Of a DNA stretch of 19,073 nt, positions 6,347-14,607 are shown piece by piece. The DNA lies in assembly GCA_017395275.1 (NCBI GenBank), contig JAFPVN010000277.1:1-19073 (forward strand), read 5' to 3'. The notes under the pieces are model-generated. The model was not told where the DNA came from. It made no database searches and saw only the letters and a list, made by a program, of their open reading frames with translations. The stretch's first letter is position 1. Each line of letters starts with the position of its first letter. A program made the translations under genes and the position numbers. This DNA is from Candidatus Methanomethylophilaceae archaeon (GTDB taxonomy: Archaea > Thermoplasmatota > Thermoplasmata > Methanomassiliicoccales > Methanomethylophilaceae).

Positions 6347-6636
6347 CCGAGAGGGAAGCCAAGAAGGAGCTCATGCGCAGGGCGTTGGAGCTGAAGCCCA
6401 CCGCGCACGTGGGCAAGGACGGTCTGAAGGATTCCGTCTACGATGAGATCGCAGACCAGCTCAAGAAGAACAGACTCATCAAGATCAAGGTACTGGACAA
6501 CGCCGATTCGGATACGAAGGAGGTCGCCGAGGCCATAGCGGCGGCCGTCAGCGGGGTCGTGGTCGATGTTCGCGGAGGCGTCATCGTCATGACCGACAAG
6601 AGGACATGGACATCACTTTCACAAAAGAAATTCTGA
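6343..6636 (+). CDS. yhbY: YhbY/CRM-domain RNA-binding protein
   Basis: This 97-residue protein consists of a single CRM domain, as in bacterial YhbY. It has N-terminal helices (REAKKELMRRALELKP), the strand plus glycine loop HVGKDGL near residues 22-28 that contacts RNA in the family, the long helix SVYDEIADQLKKNRLIKIKVL, a helix with EVAEAIAAAVSG, and the closing strands VVVDVRGGVIVMTDKR. Bacterial YhbY associates with ribosomal precursors; the archaeal role is presumed similar but unproven. The start at 6343 overlaps the rnp4 stop as ATGA. Longer in-frame extension into rnp4 (from 6220) is rejected because the CRM domain starts here. Nine bases separate it from serS. Confidence 0.92.
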   Translation: MTEREAKKELMRRALELKPTAHVGKDGLKDSVYDEIADQLKKNRLIKIKVLDNADSDTKEVAEAIAAAVSGVVVDVRGGVIVMTDKRTWTSLSQKKF

Positions 6637-6645
6637 GGCATAGGC

Positions 6646-7914
6646 ATGCTTGATGCGAACATCATCAGAGAGAACCCCGACATGATCAGGGAAATGATCA
6701 GGAACAGACGCAAGGACGAGAAATGGCTGGACCAGTTCCTCGAGGCAGACGGGAAATGGAGAGCGCTCACCGAGGAGGGCAACCGCCTCAGGAAGAAGAG
6801 GAACGACGTCTCCATGGAGATCTCCAAGATGCCCAAGGGAGAGGAGAAGGATGCCCGCATCGCCGAGATGAGGGAGGTCTCCAACAGGATCGCCGAGATC
6901 GACAAGGAGCTCGTCGTGGAGGACCAGCTCAGGACCGACGGTCTGCTCAACATCCCCAACATCCCGCACCCCTCGGTGCCCATCGGAAAGGACGAAACAG
7001 AGAACGTCGTCGTCTACGAGTGGGGAGAGAAGAGGAAGTTCGACTTCAAGCCCCTCCAGCACTACGAGATCGCCGAGAATCTGGACATCATCGACTTCGA
7101 GAGGGGTACCAAGGTCGCCGGAAGCGGATTCTACTGCCTCAAGGGCGACGGTGCGCGTCTCGAGCGTGCCATGATCAGCTACTTCCTCGACAGGCACAAA
7201 GAGCAGGGCTACACCGAGGTGTTCCCGCCGGTCGTCATCAACACGCAGGCGGTCATCGGTACCGGACAGTACCCCAACCTCAAGGACGACATGTACTACC
7301 TCGCCAAGGACGACCTGTGGCTGAACCCCACCGCCGAGGTCCCCGTCACCAACCTGCTCCAGGGAGAGATCCTCGAGAAGAGCCAGCTCCCCATAAACTA
7401 CACCGCTTACCTCCCCTCCTTCAGGAGAGAGGTCGGCAAGCACTCGGACACCCGCGGCATCATCAGGGTCCACGAGTTCAACAAGGTCGAGATGGTCAGG
7501 TTCGTGGAGCCCGAGGGCTCGTTCGACGTGCTCGAGAGGCTGAGGATGGACGCTGAGGAGCTGGTCAGGGAGCTCAAGCTTCCGTACCACGTGCTCCTCC
7601 TGTGCACCGGCGACATGAGCTTCTCCTGCGCCAAGTGCTACGACATCGAACTCTACGCACCCGGCAAGGACGCATGGCTCGAGGCATCCTCGTGCTCGTG
7701 CTTCACCGACTTCCAGGCGCGCAGGGCCAAGATCAAGTACAGGCCCGCACCCCACCTGAAGAGCGAGTTCGTCCACACCCTCAACGGTTCCGGACTGGCG
7801 CTCCCCAGGACGATGGTTGCCATCCTCGAGAACTACCAGAACAAGGACGGCACCGTCACCATACCCGAGGTCCTCAGGCCCTACATGAGGGGTCAGGAGA
7901 CCATCGGCAACTGA
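6646..7914 (+). CDS. serS: Seryl-tRNA synthetase, bacterial (common) type
   Basis: This 422-residue class II aminoacyl-tRNA synthetase charges tRNA-Ser with serine (and tRNA-Sec where present). The N-terminal coiled-coil arm that grips the tRNA variable arm spans about residues 20-110, rich in K, R and E. The TAEVPVTN serine-site motif is followed by motif 2, FRREVGKHSDTRG from residue 259, and motif 3, NGSGLALPRTMVAILEN from residue 380. This is the common form rather than the rare zinc-dependent form found in several methanogens such as Methanocaldococcus. GAGG and AGGC lie before the ATG. It is the last gene of the rnp4 operon and is followed by a strong hairpin. Confidence 0.97.
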   Translation: MLDANIIRENPDMIREMIRNRRKDEKWLDQFLEADGKWRALTEEGNRLRKKRNDVSMEISKMPKGEEKDARIAEMREVSNRIAEIDKELVVEDQLRTDGLLNIPNIPHPSVPIGKDETENVVVYEWGEKRKFDFKPLQHYEIAENLDIIDFERGTKVAGSGFYCLKGDGARLERAMISYFLDRHKEQGYTEVFPPVVINTQAVIGTGQYPNLKDDMYYLAKDDLWLNPTAEVPVTNLLQGEILEKSQLPINYTAYLPSFRREVGKHSDTRGIIRVHEFNKVEMVRFVEPEGSFDVLERLRMDAEELVRELKLPYHVLLLCTGDMSFSCAKCYDIELYAPGKDAWLEASSCSCFTDFQARRAKIKYRPAPHLKSEFVHTLNGSGLALPRTMVAILENYQNKDGTVTIPEVLRPYMRGQETIGN

Positions 7915-7918
7915 AACC

Positions 7919-7950
7919 GATGCGGGCGCACGCCCGCATCATTTCCTTTT
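7919..7950 (+). terminator. Hairpin with T-rich tail after serS
   Basis: A perfect 9-bp stem, GATGCGGGC (7919-7927) and GCCCGCATC (7932-7940), encloses a GCAC loop. It is followed by ATTTCCTTTT (7941-7950). It starts five bases after the serS stop, so it is well placed to end the rnp4-yhbY-serS transcript. Archaea mostly terminate at T tracts; the stem may instead stabilise the mRNA end. Confidence 0.65.
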
Positions 7951-8013
7951 CACTCCCATAGGATCCGGACCGGTCTCGAATCCTTTTTACCGTCGGATAC
8001 CATCTTTGTTGAC

Positions 8014-9441
8014 ATGTCGACCGGCAACGGCAGCAACAAGCTGACCCTCTTCGCCCTGATCCTCGGAACCTTCATGACGGCGTTGGACGCGACCATCGTC
8101 TCGGTTGCGCTGCCGACGATCGCGCAGGAGCTGGGGGAGGCCGGACACGACACGTCCAACGTGTCATGGGTGCTGCTGATCTACACCCTGATGCTATGCT
8201 GTTTCATCCTGCTGTGGTCGAAGGTCGGGACCAAGATAGGATACAAGAAGGTCTTCATGGCGGGCATAGCGGTGTTCAGCGTCAGCTCGCTGATGATCGG
8301 GCTGTGCGGATTCATCGAGGAATTGGGACTCAACGCCATCATCGTCCTCAGGGCGGTGCAGGGACTGGGCGCGGGGATGTCGATGTCCATGTCCCTCGCG
8401 ATGGTCTCGGTCTATCTGCCGCCAGAGATCAGGGGGACGTCCACGGGAGCGGTCACGCTGGCCGCATCTGCCGGTACCGCGTTCGGACCCGCCCTTGGAG
8501 GTGTGCTGACCACCATCCACTGGTCGTACATCTTCTTCATCAACGTGCCCATCGGACTGATATGCATATTCCTCTGCATCAGGTATCTGAACACCGACGA
8601 GAGGCTGCCGGAGAGCAGGGGCGGACTGGACATCCCCGGCGTGGCGTTCATGCTGATGATGATGTTCCCGCTCATCTACTACCTCAACGTGGGATTGGAC
8701 ATCGGATGGACCTCCAACGAAGGGCTGCTCCTGCTGACGGTCATGTTCGTCGGAGCCGGACTTCTGGCCTGGTGGGAGGGATCCCGCGCGAAGGACCCGC
8801 TGATCTCCATGAGGCTGATCAAGGAGCCGCAGGTCTGCCGTTCGAACATCATCGTGATGGTGCTGTTCGCCGCCATGGCCGGAAGCTACCTCCTGCTCCC
8901 CTACTACCTGGAATTCGTCCAGGGCTACGAGACCATAGAGTACGGGCTGATACTCATCGCCAACTCCGTCGGCATGATGGCCTCCGGACCTCTGGCCGGC
9001 AGGATCGCCGACCGCACGGGCGACTGCAGGGTCTTCGCCGTGGCGGGGGCGCTCGTATGCGCCCTGGGGTTCTTCATGATGATGTTCTTCGACCAGGACA
9101 CCGCACTCTGGTACATACTGCTGGCACTGTTCGTCATGGGTGCCGGTCTCGGCATGGCGATAGTGGGCACCACCAACCATTCGTTCAAGTTCATCCGCCA
9201 GGGCGAGGAGGGGCACCTGTCCGGACTGACCAACACCTTTAGGCAGGCCGGGAGCTCCGCCGGGGTGGCGGTGCTGAACGCCGTCTTCATGACATCTATC
9301 CTCGCGGCCGCCGTCACGCTGCCCGAGAAACTGGTGCCCGGGTTCAGGCACGCCTTCTTCGTGGCCGTCATAATCGCGATGGCCGCGTTCGCCGTGGCCA
9401 TGACGCTGAGGAACACGGATGAAGGGACCGTGACGGAATGA
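8014..9441 (+). CDS. MFS transporter, DHA2 (EmrB/QacA-like, 14 membrane helices)
   Basis: This 475-residue membrane protein is a proton-driven exporter of the DHA2 family. The helix-1 signature LDATIVSVALPTI (residues 24-36) is diagnostic of the 14-helix group. Motif A, GTKIGYKKVF, follows at about 72-81 with the aspartate position changed. LRAVQGLGAG marks helix 4, and the antiporter motif C appears as ASAGTAFGPALGG in helix 5. Hydrophobic segments then continue to residue 465. Known relatives export drugs, dyes or bile salts; the substrate here cannot be read from sequence. No regulator is adjacent. The ATG at 8014 follows a T-rich TATA-like box (about 7982-7990) by roughly 27 bases without a Shine-Dalgarno motif, suggesting a leaderless mRNA. 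The stop directly abuts that of the convergent HD gene. Confidence 0.93.
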   Translation: MSTGNGSNKLTLFALILGTFMTALDATIVSVALPTIAQELGEAGHDTSNVSWVLLIYTLMLCCFILLWSKVGTKIGYKKVFMAGIAVFSVSSLMIGLCGFIEELGLNAIIVLRAVQGLGAGMSMSMSLAMVSVYLPPEIRGTSTGAVTLAASAGTAFGPALGGVLTTIHWSYIFFINVPIGLICIFLCIRYLNTDERLPESRGGLDIPGVAFMLMMMFPLIYYLNVGLDIGWTSNEGLLLLTVMFVGAGLLAWWEGSRAKDPLISMRLIKEPQVCRSNIIVMVLFAAMAGSYLLLPYYLEFVQGYETIEYGLILIANSVGMMASGPLAGRIADRTGDCRVFAVAGALVCALGFFMMMFFDQDTALWYILLALFVMGAGLGMAIVGTTNHSFKFIRQGEEGHLSGLTNTFRQAGSSAGVAVLNAVFMTSILAAAVTLPEKLVPGFRHAFFVAVIIAMAAFAVAMTLRNTDEGTVTE

Positions 9442-10569
9442 TCACTCGGAGCAGATGTCCTCGAGGTCGTCCATCAGCCTTACGAGGTCGATCCTGGACT
9501 CGTATGCGGACATCTTCTCCCTGGACTGGATCTCGGCGTTCTTGAGCACGCCGGATGTTATCCCGTAATACCTGGACAGACGGGCCTCCATGTAGGCCCC
9601 CATCATGTCGCAGGCCTTGATGTCGTGGCCGTTGACCTTCCCGTACTCGGTGGAGCCGCGGTCCTTGAAAGGGTCGTAGATGATGTACCTGAACTCGTCC
9701 CTCCAGTCCTCCGGGATCATCGGCATGATCTTGCTCTCGATCATCTCGATCTCGTAGCTCGCCAGCATGTCCGACAGCCCTCCGACGTTCACCTTCACCG
9801 GGGTGATCACGTCCTTGGTCAGAACCTCGGGCAGATCGTGGAACAGCGCGGTGTAGTAATCGTTGTACAGTGTCCTGTCGTCGACCCCTCCGTCGAGGTC
9901 GGCCAGGAACATCATGTCCGCCACTATCAGCGAATGACCCAGCACGGTAGTCTGAGGTATCCTCGGGGTCCTCGTCCACCTCTGCTGGAACCTGAGCTGC
10001 CCTATGAGGTCCACGAAATCGGTACCCTTCATGATCCTGCGCATGCTGGAGATGATGTGGCCGTGATAGTCCAGCTCCGACTCTATGTCGGCACGTGTCT
10101 GCTCTATGCCGACGGAACGCCTGTTCATGTCGTAGATGAGCGAGAACTCCCAATGGGTCGCCATGTAGTGCGCCGCACGGAGGACCTCGTCCTCGATCGC
10201 GTCACCTCCCGAGCGGAGGTAGTCCTCCATCCTCGAGAGGAACCCGGGATCCATGTCGGGTATCAGCCTGTGCACCTCGGATATGACGAAGTCCGCCACC
10301 TCCTGCGCCCTCTCCGCCTTGATGCGGTGAAAGAGCGGGGGCTTGATGTCGGTCATGACACTCCTCTCGATGAACGAGAAAACCGAATGCTCTATCAGCT
10401 TCCTCCAGTCGAGCCTGGCGCCGTACTGCGATTCGTAGGACTTCCCCAGCGCCCACGCGATGGCGGCCTTGTGCGCCTGCTTGTCCAGCTCCGTGAGGTC
10501 GAGCGGGCGTATGTGGTCGTTCCACCTGTGCATGTTGGTGGCATCGAAGAACATGTAGAGCAGTCTCAT
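9442..10569 (-). CDS. HD-domain phosphohydrolase, YfbR-like 5'-nucleotidase family
   Basis: This 375-residue cytosolic protein has a C-terminal HD domain. QRWTRTPRIPQTTVLGHSL (about residues 196-213) parallels the RW...EHS start of bacterial YfbR, and ALFHDLPEVLTKDVITPVK carries the metal-binding H244-D245. A later aspartate in DIKACDMMGAY may complete the site. YfbR-type enzymes dephosphorylate deoxynucleoside 5'-monophosphates using a divalent metal; the substrate here is inferred only from the family. The N-terminal 180 residues (NMHRWNDHIRPLDLTELDKQ...) also have an RW-plus-HK pattern and look like a degenerate second HD copy. The ATG at 10569 is chosen because AGGTAA precedes it and a TATA box lies upstream. 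A GTG-type extension to 10665 would run through the promoter. Confidence 0.85.
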   Translation of the reverse strand: MRLLYMFFDATNMHRWNDHIRPLDLTELDKQAHKAAIAWALGKSYESQYGARLDWRKLIEHSVFSFIERSVMTDIKPPLFHRIKAERAQEVADFVISEVHRLIPDMDPGFLSRMEDYLRSGGDAIEDEVLRAAHYMATHWEFSLIYDMNRRSVGIEQTRADIESELDYHGHIISSMRRIMKGTDFVDLIGQLRFQQRWTRTPRIPQTTVLGHSLIVADMMFLADLDGGVDDRTLYNDYYTALFHDLPEVLTKDVITPVKVNVGGLSDMLASYEIEMIESKIMPMIPEDWRDEFRYIIYDPFKDRGSTEYGKVNGHDIKACDMMGAYMEARLSRYYGITSGVLKNAEIQSREKMSAYESRIDLVRLMDDLEDICSE

Positions 10570-10618
10570 GCTGAGGTTACCTGGAATCGTATCACCGCTA
10601 TCGTATGGTTCGGCATCA

Positions 10619-10628
10619 CCTATAAATC
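10619..10628. promoter_or_regulatory. TATA box between divergent HD and aminotransferase genes
   Basis: The sequence CCTATAAATCC reads as GGATTTATAGG on the other strand. On the minus strand it predicts transcription of the HD gene from about 10596. On the plus strand it could serve the aminotransferase if that gene starts at 10653 or 10677. A second TATA-like motif (CTTATTAAG, 10668-10676) lies 27 bases before the ATG at 10698 and would give a leaderless plus-strand message. Confidence 0.5.
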
Positions 10629-10697
10629 CATCCCAGGGGCGGATGCGTCCGCGTGCGCGCGCCATACCTTATTAAGATGGATGCGCATGCCCAGCCC

Positions 10698-11837
10698 ATG
10701 AAGGTCTCGCAAAGGCTAGATTCCATCGCGATGTCGGGCATCAGGAAGATGTTCGACATGGCAAGTCCCGACAGCATCAATCTCGGTCTGGGGGAACCGG
10801 ACCTGTCCCCGCCCAGGAAGGCCATCGACGGCATGACCCTGGCAGCGGAGAACGGGCTCAACAAGTACGGTCCCACCGCGGGTATCCCCGAACTCAGGGA
10901 AGCGGTCGCCAAGAAGTATTCCGCATACTGGAGCGGGCTGAAGGGAAAGAACGTGATGATCACGCCCAGCGGTTCCTCGGCATTGCTGGAGGTGGCGATG
11001 ACGATCATAGACCCGGGGGACAACATACTCGTCCCCAGCCCCGGATTCGTCATCTACGGGCCCCATGCCAAGCTGGCAGGCGGAACGTTCACCGAGTACA
11101 GGATGTCCGGCCCGGGATTCCAGCCCGACATCGACGACATACAGTCCAAGATCGGCAAGAACACCACCGCCATAGTCATCAACAACCCCTCGAACCCCAC
11201 GGGATCCGTACTGGACGAGGAGACCCACAAGGCCCTCCTCGACATAGCCCAGGACAAGGATCTGATGATCGTCGCCGACGAGGTGTACGATTCGTTCATC
11301 TACGAGGGCAAGCACAACTCGTTCCTCCCCTATCTGGACAGGAGCATAGTGGTGGGAGGGTTCTCGAAGATGATGGCCGTCACCGGCTGGAGGATGGGAT
11401 TCCTGATGGCCGGCGACGACATGATGGACGCACTCATCAAGATGCAGTACCACCTCTGCGCCAGCCCGAACATGCCCGCCATGTACGGAGCACTGGCTGC
11501 GATGCCGGACATCGAGAGCTACCTGAACGACGCCCGCGCCATATTCAGGAGGAGAAGGGACCTCATAGTCAGGAGGATCAACGAGATCGAGGGGATGCAC
11601 ATCGAGCCCCCGAAGGGAGCGTTCTATGCGTTCCCCGAGTACGACCTCGACATCAAGTCCGCGGACCTCGCCATGGAACTCATCAAGAACGGCTTGGTCT
11701 GCACGCCCGGTTCCGCATTCGGATCCTACGGCGAGGGGCACCTCAGATTCTCATACGCCGCCGACGAGGAGAAGATCTCCAAAGGGATGGATATCCTCGC
11801 ATCGGTGTACACCAAACTCAGAAAGGAGAGGAGATAA
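10698..11837 (+). CDS. Class I/II PLP-dependent aminotransferase (aspartate aminotransferase-like)
   Basis: This 379-residue fold-type I aminotransferase transfers amino groups between amino and keto acids using pyridoxal phosphate. Family landmarks in order are LGLGEPDLSPP (29-39), NKYGPTAGIPELREAV (55-70), SGSSALLEV (91-99), the cofactor-binding NNPSNPTG (162-169), DEVYDSF (194-200), GGFSKMMAVTGWRMG with Schiff-base lysine K224, and the substrate-binding arginine in GHLRFSYA near the C-terminus. The amino-acid substrate cannot be fixed from these motifs. ATGs at 10677 and 10698 and a GTG at 10653 are possible starts. 10698 is preferred because it lies 27 bases after a TATA-like box and gives the usual family N-terminus. 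The next gene begins at the base after the stop. Confidence 0.93.
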   Translation: MKVSQRLDSIAMSGIRKMFDMASPDSINLGLGEPDLSPPRKAIDGMTLAAENGLNKYGPTAGIPELREAVAKKYSAYWSGLKGKNVMITPSGSSALLEVAMTIIDPGDNILVPSPGFVIYGPHAKLAGGTFTEYRMSGPGFQPDIDDIQSKIGKNTTAIVINNPSNPTGSVLDEETHKALLDIAQDKDLMIVADEVYDSFIYEGKHNSFLPYLDRSIVVGGFSKMMAVTGWRMGFLMAGDDMMDALIKMQYHLCASPNMPAMYGALAAMPDIESYLNDARAIFRRRRDLIVRRINEIEGMHIEPPKGAFYAFPEYDLDIKSADLAMELIKNGLVCTPGSAFGSYGEGHLRFSYAADEEKISKGMDILASVYTKLRKERR

Positions 11838-12374
11838 ATGTCAGACGAACAGAACATCCGCGTGGATGTGGACCCCATCACCGGGGAGATCACGAGAGAG
11901 ATAGAACCCACCGAGGAGGAATCGGCGGAGAAGCAGCTCTGGGGCAAGAACCCCGCAAGGGCACAGGCCATGAGGGACCTGATGTTCAACGAGCTCACCG
12001 AGCACATCGAGAGCCAGGACATCCCCGACGACAAGAAGTGGGAGATGATGTTCATCATGGCCGTCAACAGCACGCTGGACCTCCTCTTCGACTCCCCGAC
12101 CACGGACGTGGCCATGGAGACCTCCTACTGCTTCGACAACATGCTCGGTCTGGCACTTGCCAACAAGAAGTACGAGGTCGACATCATGAAGGAGGCCCGC
12201 AAGGCCATCGAGGGCGTCGACAGGTCCAAGTTCAAGAGCGACGAGGATTACATCAACGCCGTCCACGAGTTCGAGGAGCAGTGGTGGGACATGGGTCAGC
12301 CCGCCCTCGGGATGAGGAGCCCCAACGACGCGATCTACGAGACCCTCGGCAAATACAGGCTCAACGAGGAATGA
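11838..12374 (+). CDS. Unrecognised acidic helical protein in the mevalonate kinase operon
   Basis: I do not recognise this 178-residue protein. The first 35 residues are acidic and probably disordered (DVDPITGEI, EPTEEESAEK). The rest looks all-helical and soluble, with NPARAQAMRDLMFNEL, KKWEMMFIMAVNSTLDLLF, TSYCFDNMLGLALANKKY, DIMKEARKAIEG and an aromatic-rich EFEEQWWDMGQPA. It has no signal peptide, membrane span or catalytic motif. It starts at the base following the aminotransferase stop, with GGAG just upstream. Its own stop overlaps the mevalonate kinase start as ATGA. It is therefore made together with those two enzymes, but this does not reveal a function. Confidence 0.88.
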   Translation: MSDEQNIRVDVDPITGEITREIEPTEEESAEKQLWGKNPARAQAMRDLMFNELTEHIESQDIPDDKKWEMMFIMAVNSTLDLLFDSPTTDVAMETSYCFDNMLGLALANKKYEVDIMKEARKAIEGVDRSKFKSDEDYINAVHEFEEQWWDMGQPALGMRSPNDAIYETLGKYRLNEE

Positions 12375-13342
12375 ACGGACAACCTGCGGTATCGGCCTCC
12401 GCCCCGGGCAAGATGATCATCCTGGGCGAGCACTCAGTCGTCTACGGCAAACCCGCCGTGGCGCTGGCCATCAACAAGAGGTTCTACTGCAGGGTATCCA
12501 GGAGCGGCGAGATGATACTGAACGGGAGGCGCGTCCCCGCGTTCGTGCATCCGCACATAAGCTCAGTCATAAACGACAACGGGCTCTCCGGCATCTCCAT
12601 GGATGCCGGCACCCAGATCCCCACCAGTTCGGGACTGGGTTCCTCGGCGGCGCTGTCCTCGTCGCTCTCGCTGGCCGTGAGGAAGCTCCTCGGGAAGGAG
12701 ACCGACCAGGAATCCATAGCCAAGGACGCCTTCAACGCCGAATGGAACGCACAGGGGAGGGCGAGTCCCATAGACACCTCCACCTGCACCCACGGAGGAG
12801 GGGTTGCCCTCAACTGCCCGGCGGGCATCGGCAGGGAACTCTGGAGGATCTCCAGGAACGACAGGTCGTGGAACGTGTCGGAGTTCGATGTGCCCGAGAT
12901 GACGTTCGTCGTGGGCCACACCGGGATCAAGGCACCCACCGGCCCGTTGGTGGAGAAGGTCCGCAAGTACAAGGAGCACAACAGGTTCGCCTCCGACATC
13001 ATAGACGAGATCGGACTCGTCACCCTCCAGGGCATGAACGCCATAAGGAGGAGGGACAAGGAGGACCTCGGGGACATCATGACCAGGAACCACAAGCTGC
13101 TGTCGATCCTCGGCGTCTCCTGCAACGAGCTCAACAAGCTGGTGAATGCGTCCCTTCCTTACTCCTACGGCGCGAAGCTCACGGGTTCCGGCGGCGGAGG
13201 GAGCATGATCGCCCTCACCGACCAGCCCGAGAAGGTCTGCGAGGCCATATCCCTCAGGGGCGGGAGACCGATAGTCGTGCGCACCGGAGAGGAGGGCGTA
13301 CGCCTCGAGGACGGTATCCCCGAGACCATTGACAGCATCTAA
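12371..13342 (+). CDS. mvk: Mevalonate kinase (GHMP kinase)
   Basis: This 323-residue kinase phosphorylates mevalonate with ATP to give 5-phosphomevalonate, an early step of the archaeal isoprenoid lipid pathway. GHMP family motifs are complete: APGKMIILGEHSVVYGKPA (11-29), the ATP-binding PTSSGLGSSAA (84-94), ASPIDTSTCTHGGG (131-144) with the likely catalytic aspartate D135, and the third motif KLTGSGGGGS starting at residue 269. Length is typical for archaeal enzymes. Its presence argues for the ordinary 5-kinase route rather than the mevalonate 3-kinase route known in Thermoplasma, though the later enzymes lie outside the window. The start overlaps the preceding gene as ATGA. A perfect GC-rich hairpin follows the stop. 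Confidence 0.95.
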   Translation: MNGQPAVSASAPGKMIILGEHSVVYGKPAVALAINKRFYCRVSRSGEMILNGRRVPAFVHPHISSVINDNGLSGISMDAGTQIPTSSGLGSSAALSSSLSLAVRKLLGKETDQESIAKDAFNAEWNAQGRASPIDTSTCTHGGGVALNCPAGIGRELWRISRNDRSWNVSEFDVPEMTFVVGHTGIKAPTGPLVEKVRKYKEHNRFASDIIDEIGLVTLQGMNAIRRRDKEDLGDIMTRNHKLLSILGVSCNELNKLVNASLPYSYGAKLTGSGGGGSMIALTDQPEKVCEAISLRGGRPIVVRTGEEGVRLEDGIPETIDSI

Positions 13343-13380
13343 GTGCCAGCATACAATTTCTAAAAGAATGTGAAAGGAAT

Positions 13381-13404
13381 GAGGGGGATGTCCCCCTCGG
13401 TTTT
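13381..13404. terminator. GC-rich hairpin after mvk
   Basis: A perfect 7-bp stem, GAGGGGG (13381-13387) and CCCCCTC (13392-13398), has an ATGT loop and is followed by GGTTTT on the plus strand. It lies between the convergent mvk and reductase genes and could help end transcripts arriving from the left. Confidence 0.55.
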
Positions 13405-13406
13405 CC

Positions 13407-13424
13407 GGAGCTCAGATGAGCTCC
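13407..13424. terminator. Second hairpin overlapping the reductase stop codon
   Basis: GGAGCTC (13407-13413) and GAGCTCC (13418-13424) form a perfect 7-bp stem around AGAT. It covers the last codons and TGA of the minus-strand reductase gene. With the neighbouring hairpin it makes a paired stem-loop element between two convergent operons, possibly acting on both strands. Confidence 0.45.
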
Positions 13425-14605
13425 TCGAATCCCTCGACGACCTTGGGGAACTTCTCCTTGATGACCTTCAGGAGGTTGTAGACGTTGACCTCCTTGATGT
13501 CGGAATCCATGATGAGCTTGATCAGCTCGTCGATGGTCTCGTCATCGAGGGTGGCCAGCTTCTCCTTCGCCATGAAGTTCCTGTAGAGCTTGTCCTCCAT
13601 CCTGTCGCGCCACATCTTGTCGTAGGGCTTGAGGGCTTTCTTGGAGAAGTCGCCGGTCTTGAAGCAGTCCGCCAGCACCTTACCGGCGTACATACCGGTC
13701 CTGCATGCGTGGCAGATACCTCCTCCGGTGATGGGGTCGATGACCCTTGCGGCATCCCCGACGAGGATGATGTTGTCGTCGACGGTCTCGTCCAGTCCGG
13801 GGCAGGTGGATACGAATCCTCCCACGACCTCCACGATCTCTCCCTTGGCGAGCCCGGGGGTCTTGGCGATGTACTTGTCGAGGTAGTACTTCGCGTCGGC
13901 ACCGTGCTTGCACTTGGTGCCCATGACGCCGATACCGACGTTGGCGATTCCGTCTCCCTTGGGGAAGACCCAGATGTATCCTCCGGGGGCGTCCCCTCCG
14001 ATGATGAACTCGCAGTAGTCGTTGGCGATATCGAGGTTGACCATCCTGTACTGGATGCACGAGCAGATGTCGGACATCTTGACGTTTGTGTCCATTCCCG
14101 CCCATCTTCCGACCTGCGACTCGTAACCGTCCGCAGCGACGACGCACTTGGCGTAGACCTCGATGTCCCCGTCCATGGTGTGCGCCTTCACTCCCACGAG
14201 CTTCCCGTTCTCCCTGATGACACCGTACACACCGACGCGCATCATGATCTTGGCGCCGGCCTTGGCGGCGAGCTCGGCGAGGTGCTTGTCGAACAGGTGC
14301 CTCTCCAGCACGTATCCCACCTCGGAACCGGCCTTGCTCTCGTCCAGCTGGAAGGTGTATCCGCTGGGGGACCTGATGATGGCGCCCTTCATGTCGGCAC
14401 GGATCCACTTGGGGTCGGGCGTGATGCCGACCTCGGCGAGCCACTTCTTGGCCACGCCCTCGGCGCACCTGAGGGGTGCTCCGATCTCGGCCTTCTTCTC
14501 GAGCAGGATGACCTTCATGCCTCCCTCGGCAGCGTACCTGGCGGCCATGCTGCCTCCGGGTCCCGCTCCGACGACCACCACATCGCAATCGTATCTGGTG
14601 ACCAT
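13412..14605 (-). CDS. Geranylgeranyl reductase family FAD-dependent oxidoreductase
   Basis: This 397-residue flavoprotein belongs to the geranylgeranyl reductase family, which saturates the double bonds of geranylgeranyl chains in archaeal membrane lipids (digeranylgeranylglycerophospholipid reductase). The FAD-binding dinucleotide motif GAGPGG is at residues 13-18, with EKKAEIGAPLRCAEG next. GYVLERHLFDKHLAELAAK follows, the second family motif ends at AADGYESQVGRW, and the late FAD motif VGDAARVIDPITGGGI is clear. The ATG at 14605 is chosen because AGGAGG lies eight bases upstream; the longer frame to 14758 runs through the ferredoxin. It follows a ferredoxin gene by two bases, and ferredoxin is a plausible reductant for this enzyme class. 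It is the last gene of the Tes operon. Confidence 0.92.
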   Translation of the reverse strand: MVTRYDCDVVVVGAGPGGSMAARYAAEGGMKVILLEKKAEIGAPLRCAEGVAKKWLAEVGITPDPKWIRADMKGAIIRSPSGYTFQLDESKAGSEVGYVLERHLFDKHLAELAAKAGAKIMMRVGVYGVIRENGKLVGVKAHTMDGDIEVYAKCVVAADGYESQVGRWAGMDTNVKMSDICSCIQYRMVNLDIANDYCEFIIGGDAPGGYIWVFPKGDGIANVGIGVMGTKCKHGADAKYYLDKYIAKTPGLAKGEIVEVVGGFVSTCPGLDETVDDNIILVGDAARVIDPITGGGICHACRTGMYAGKVLADCFKTGDFSKKALKPYDKMWRDRMEDKLYRNFMAKEKLATLDDETIDELIKLIMDSDIKEVNVYNLLKVIKEKFPKVVEGFEELI

Positions 14606-14607
14606 GC

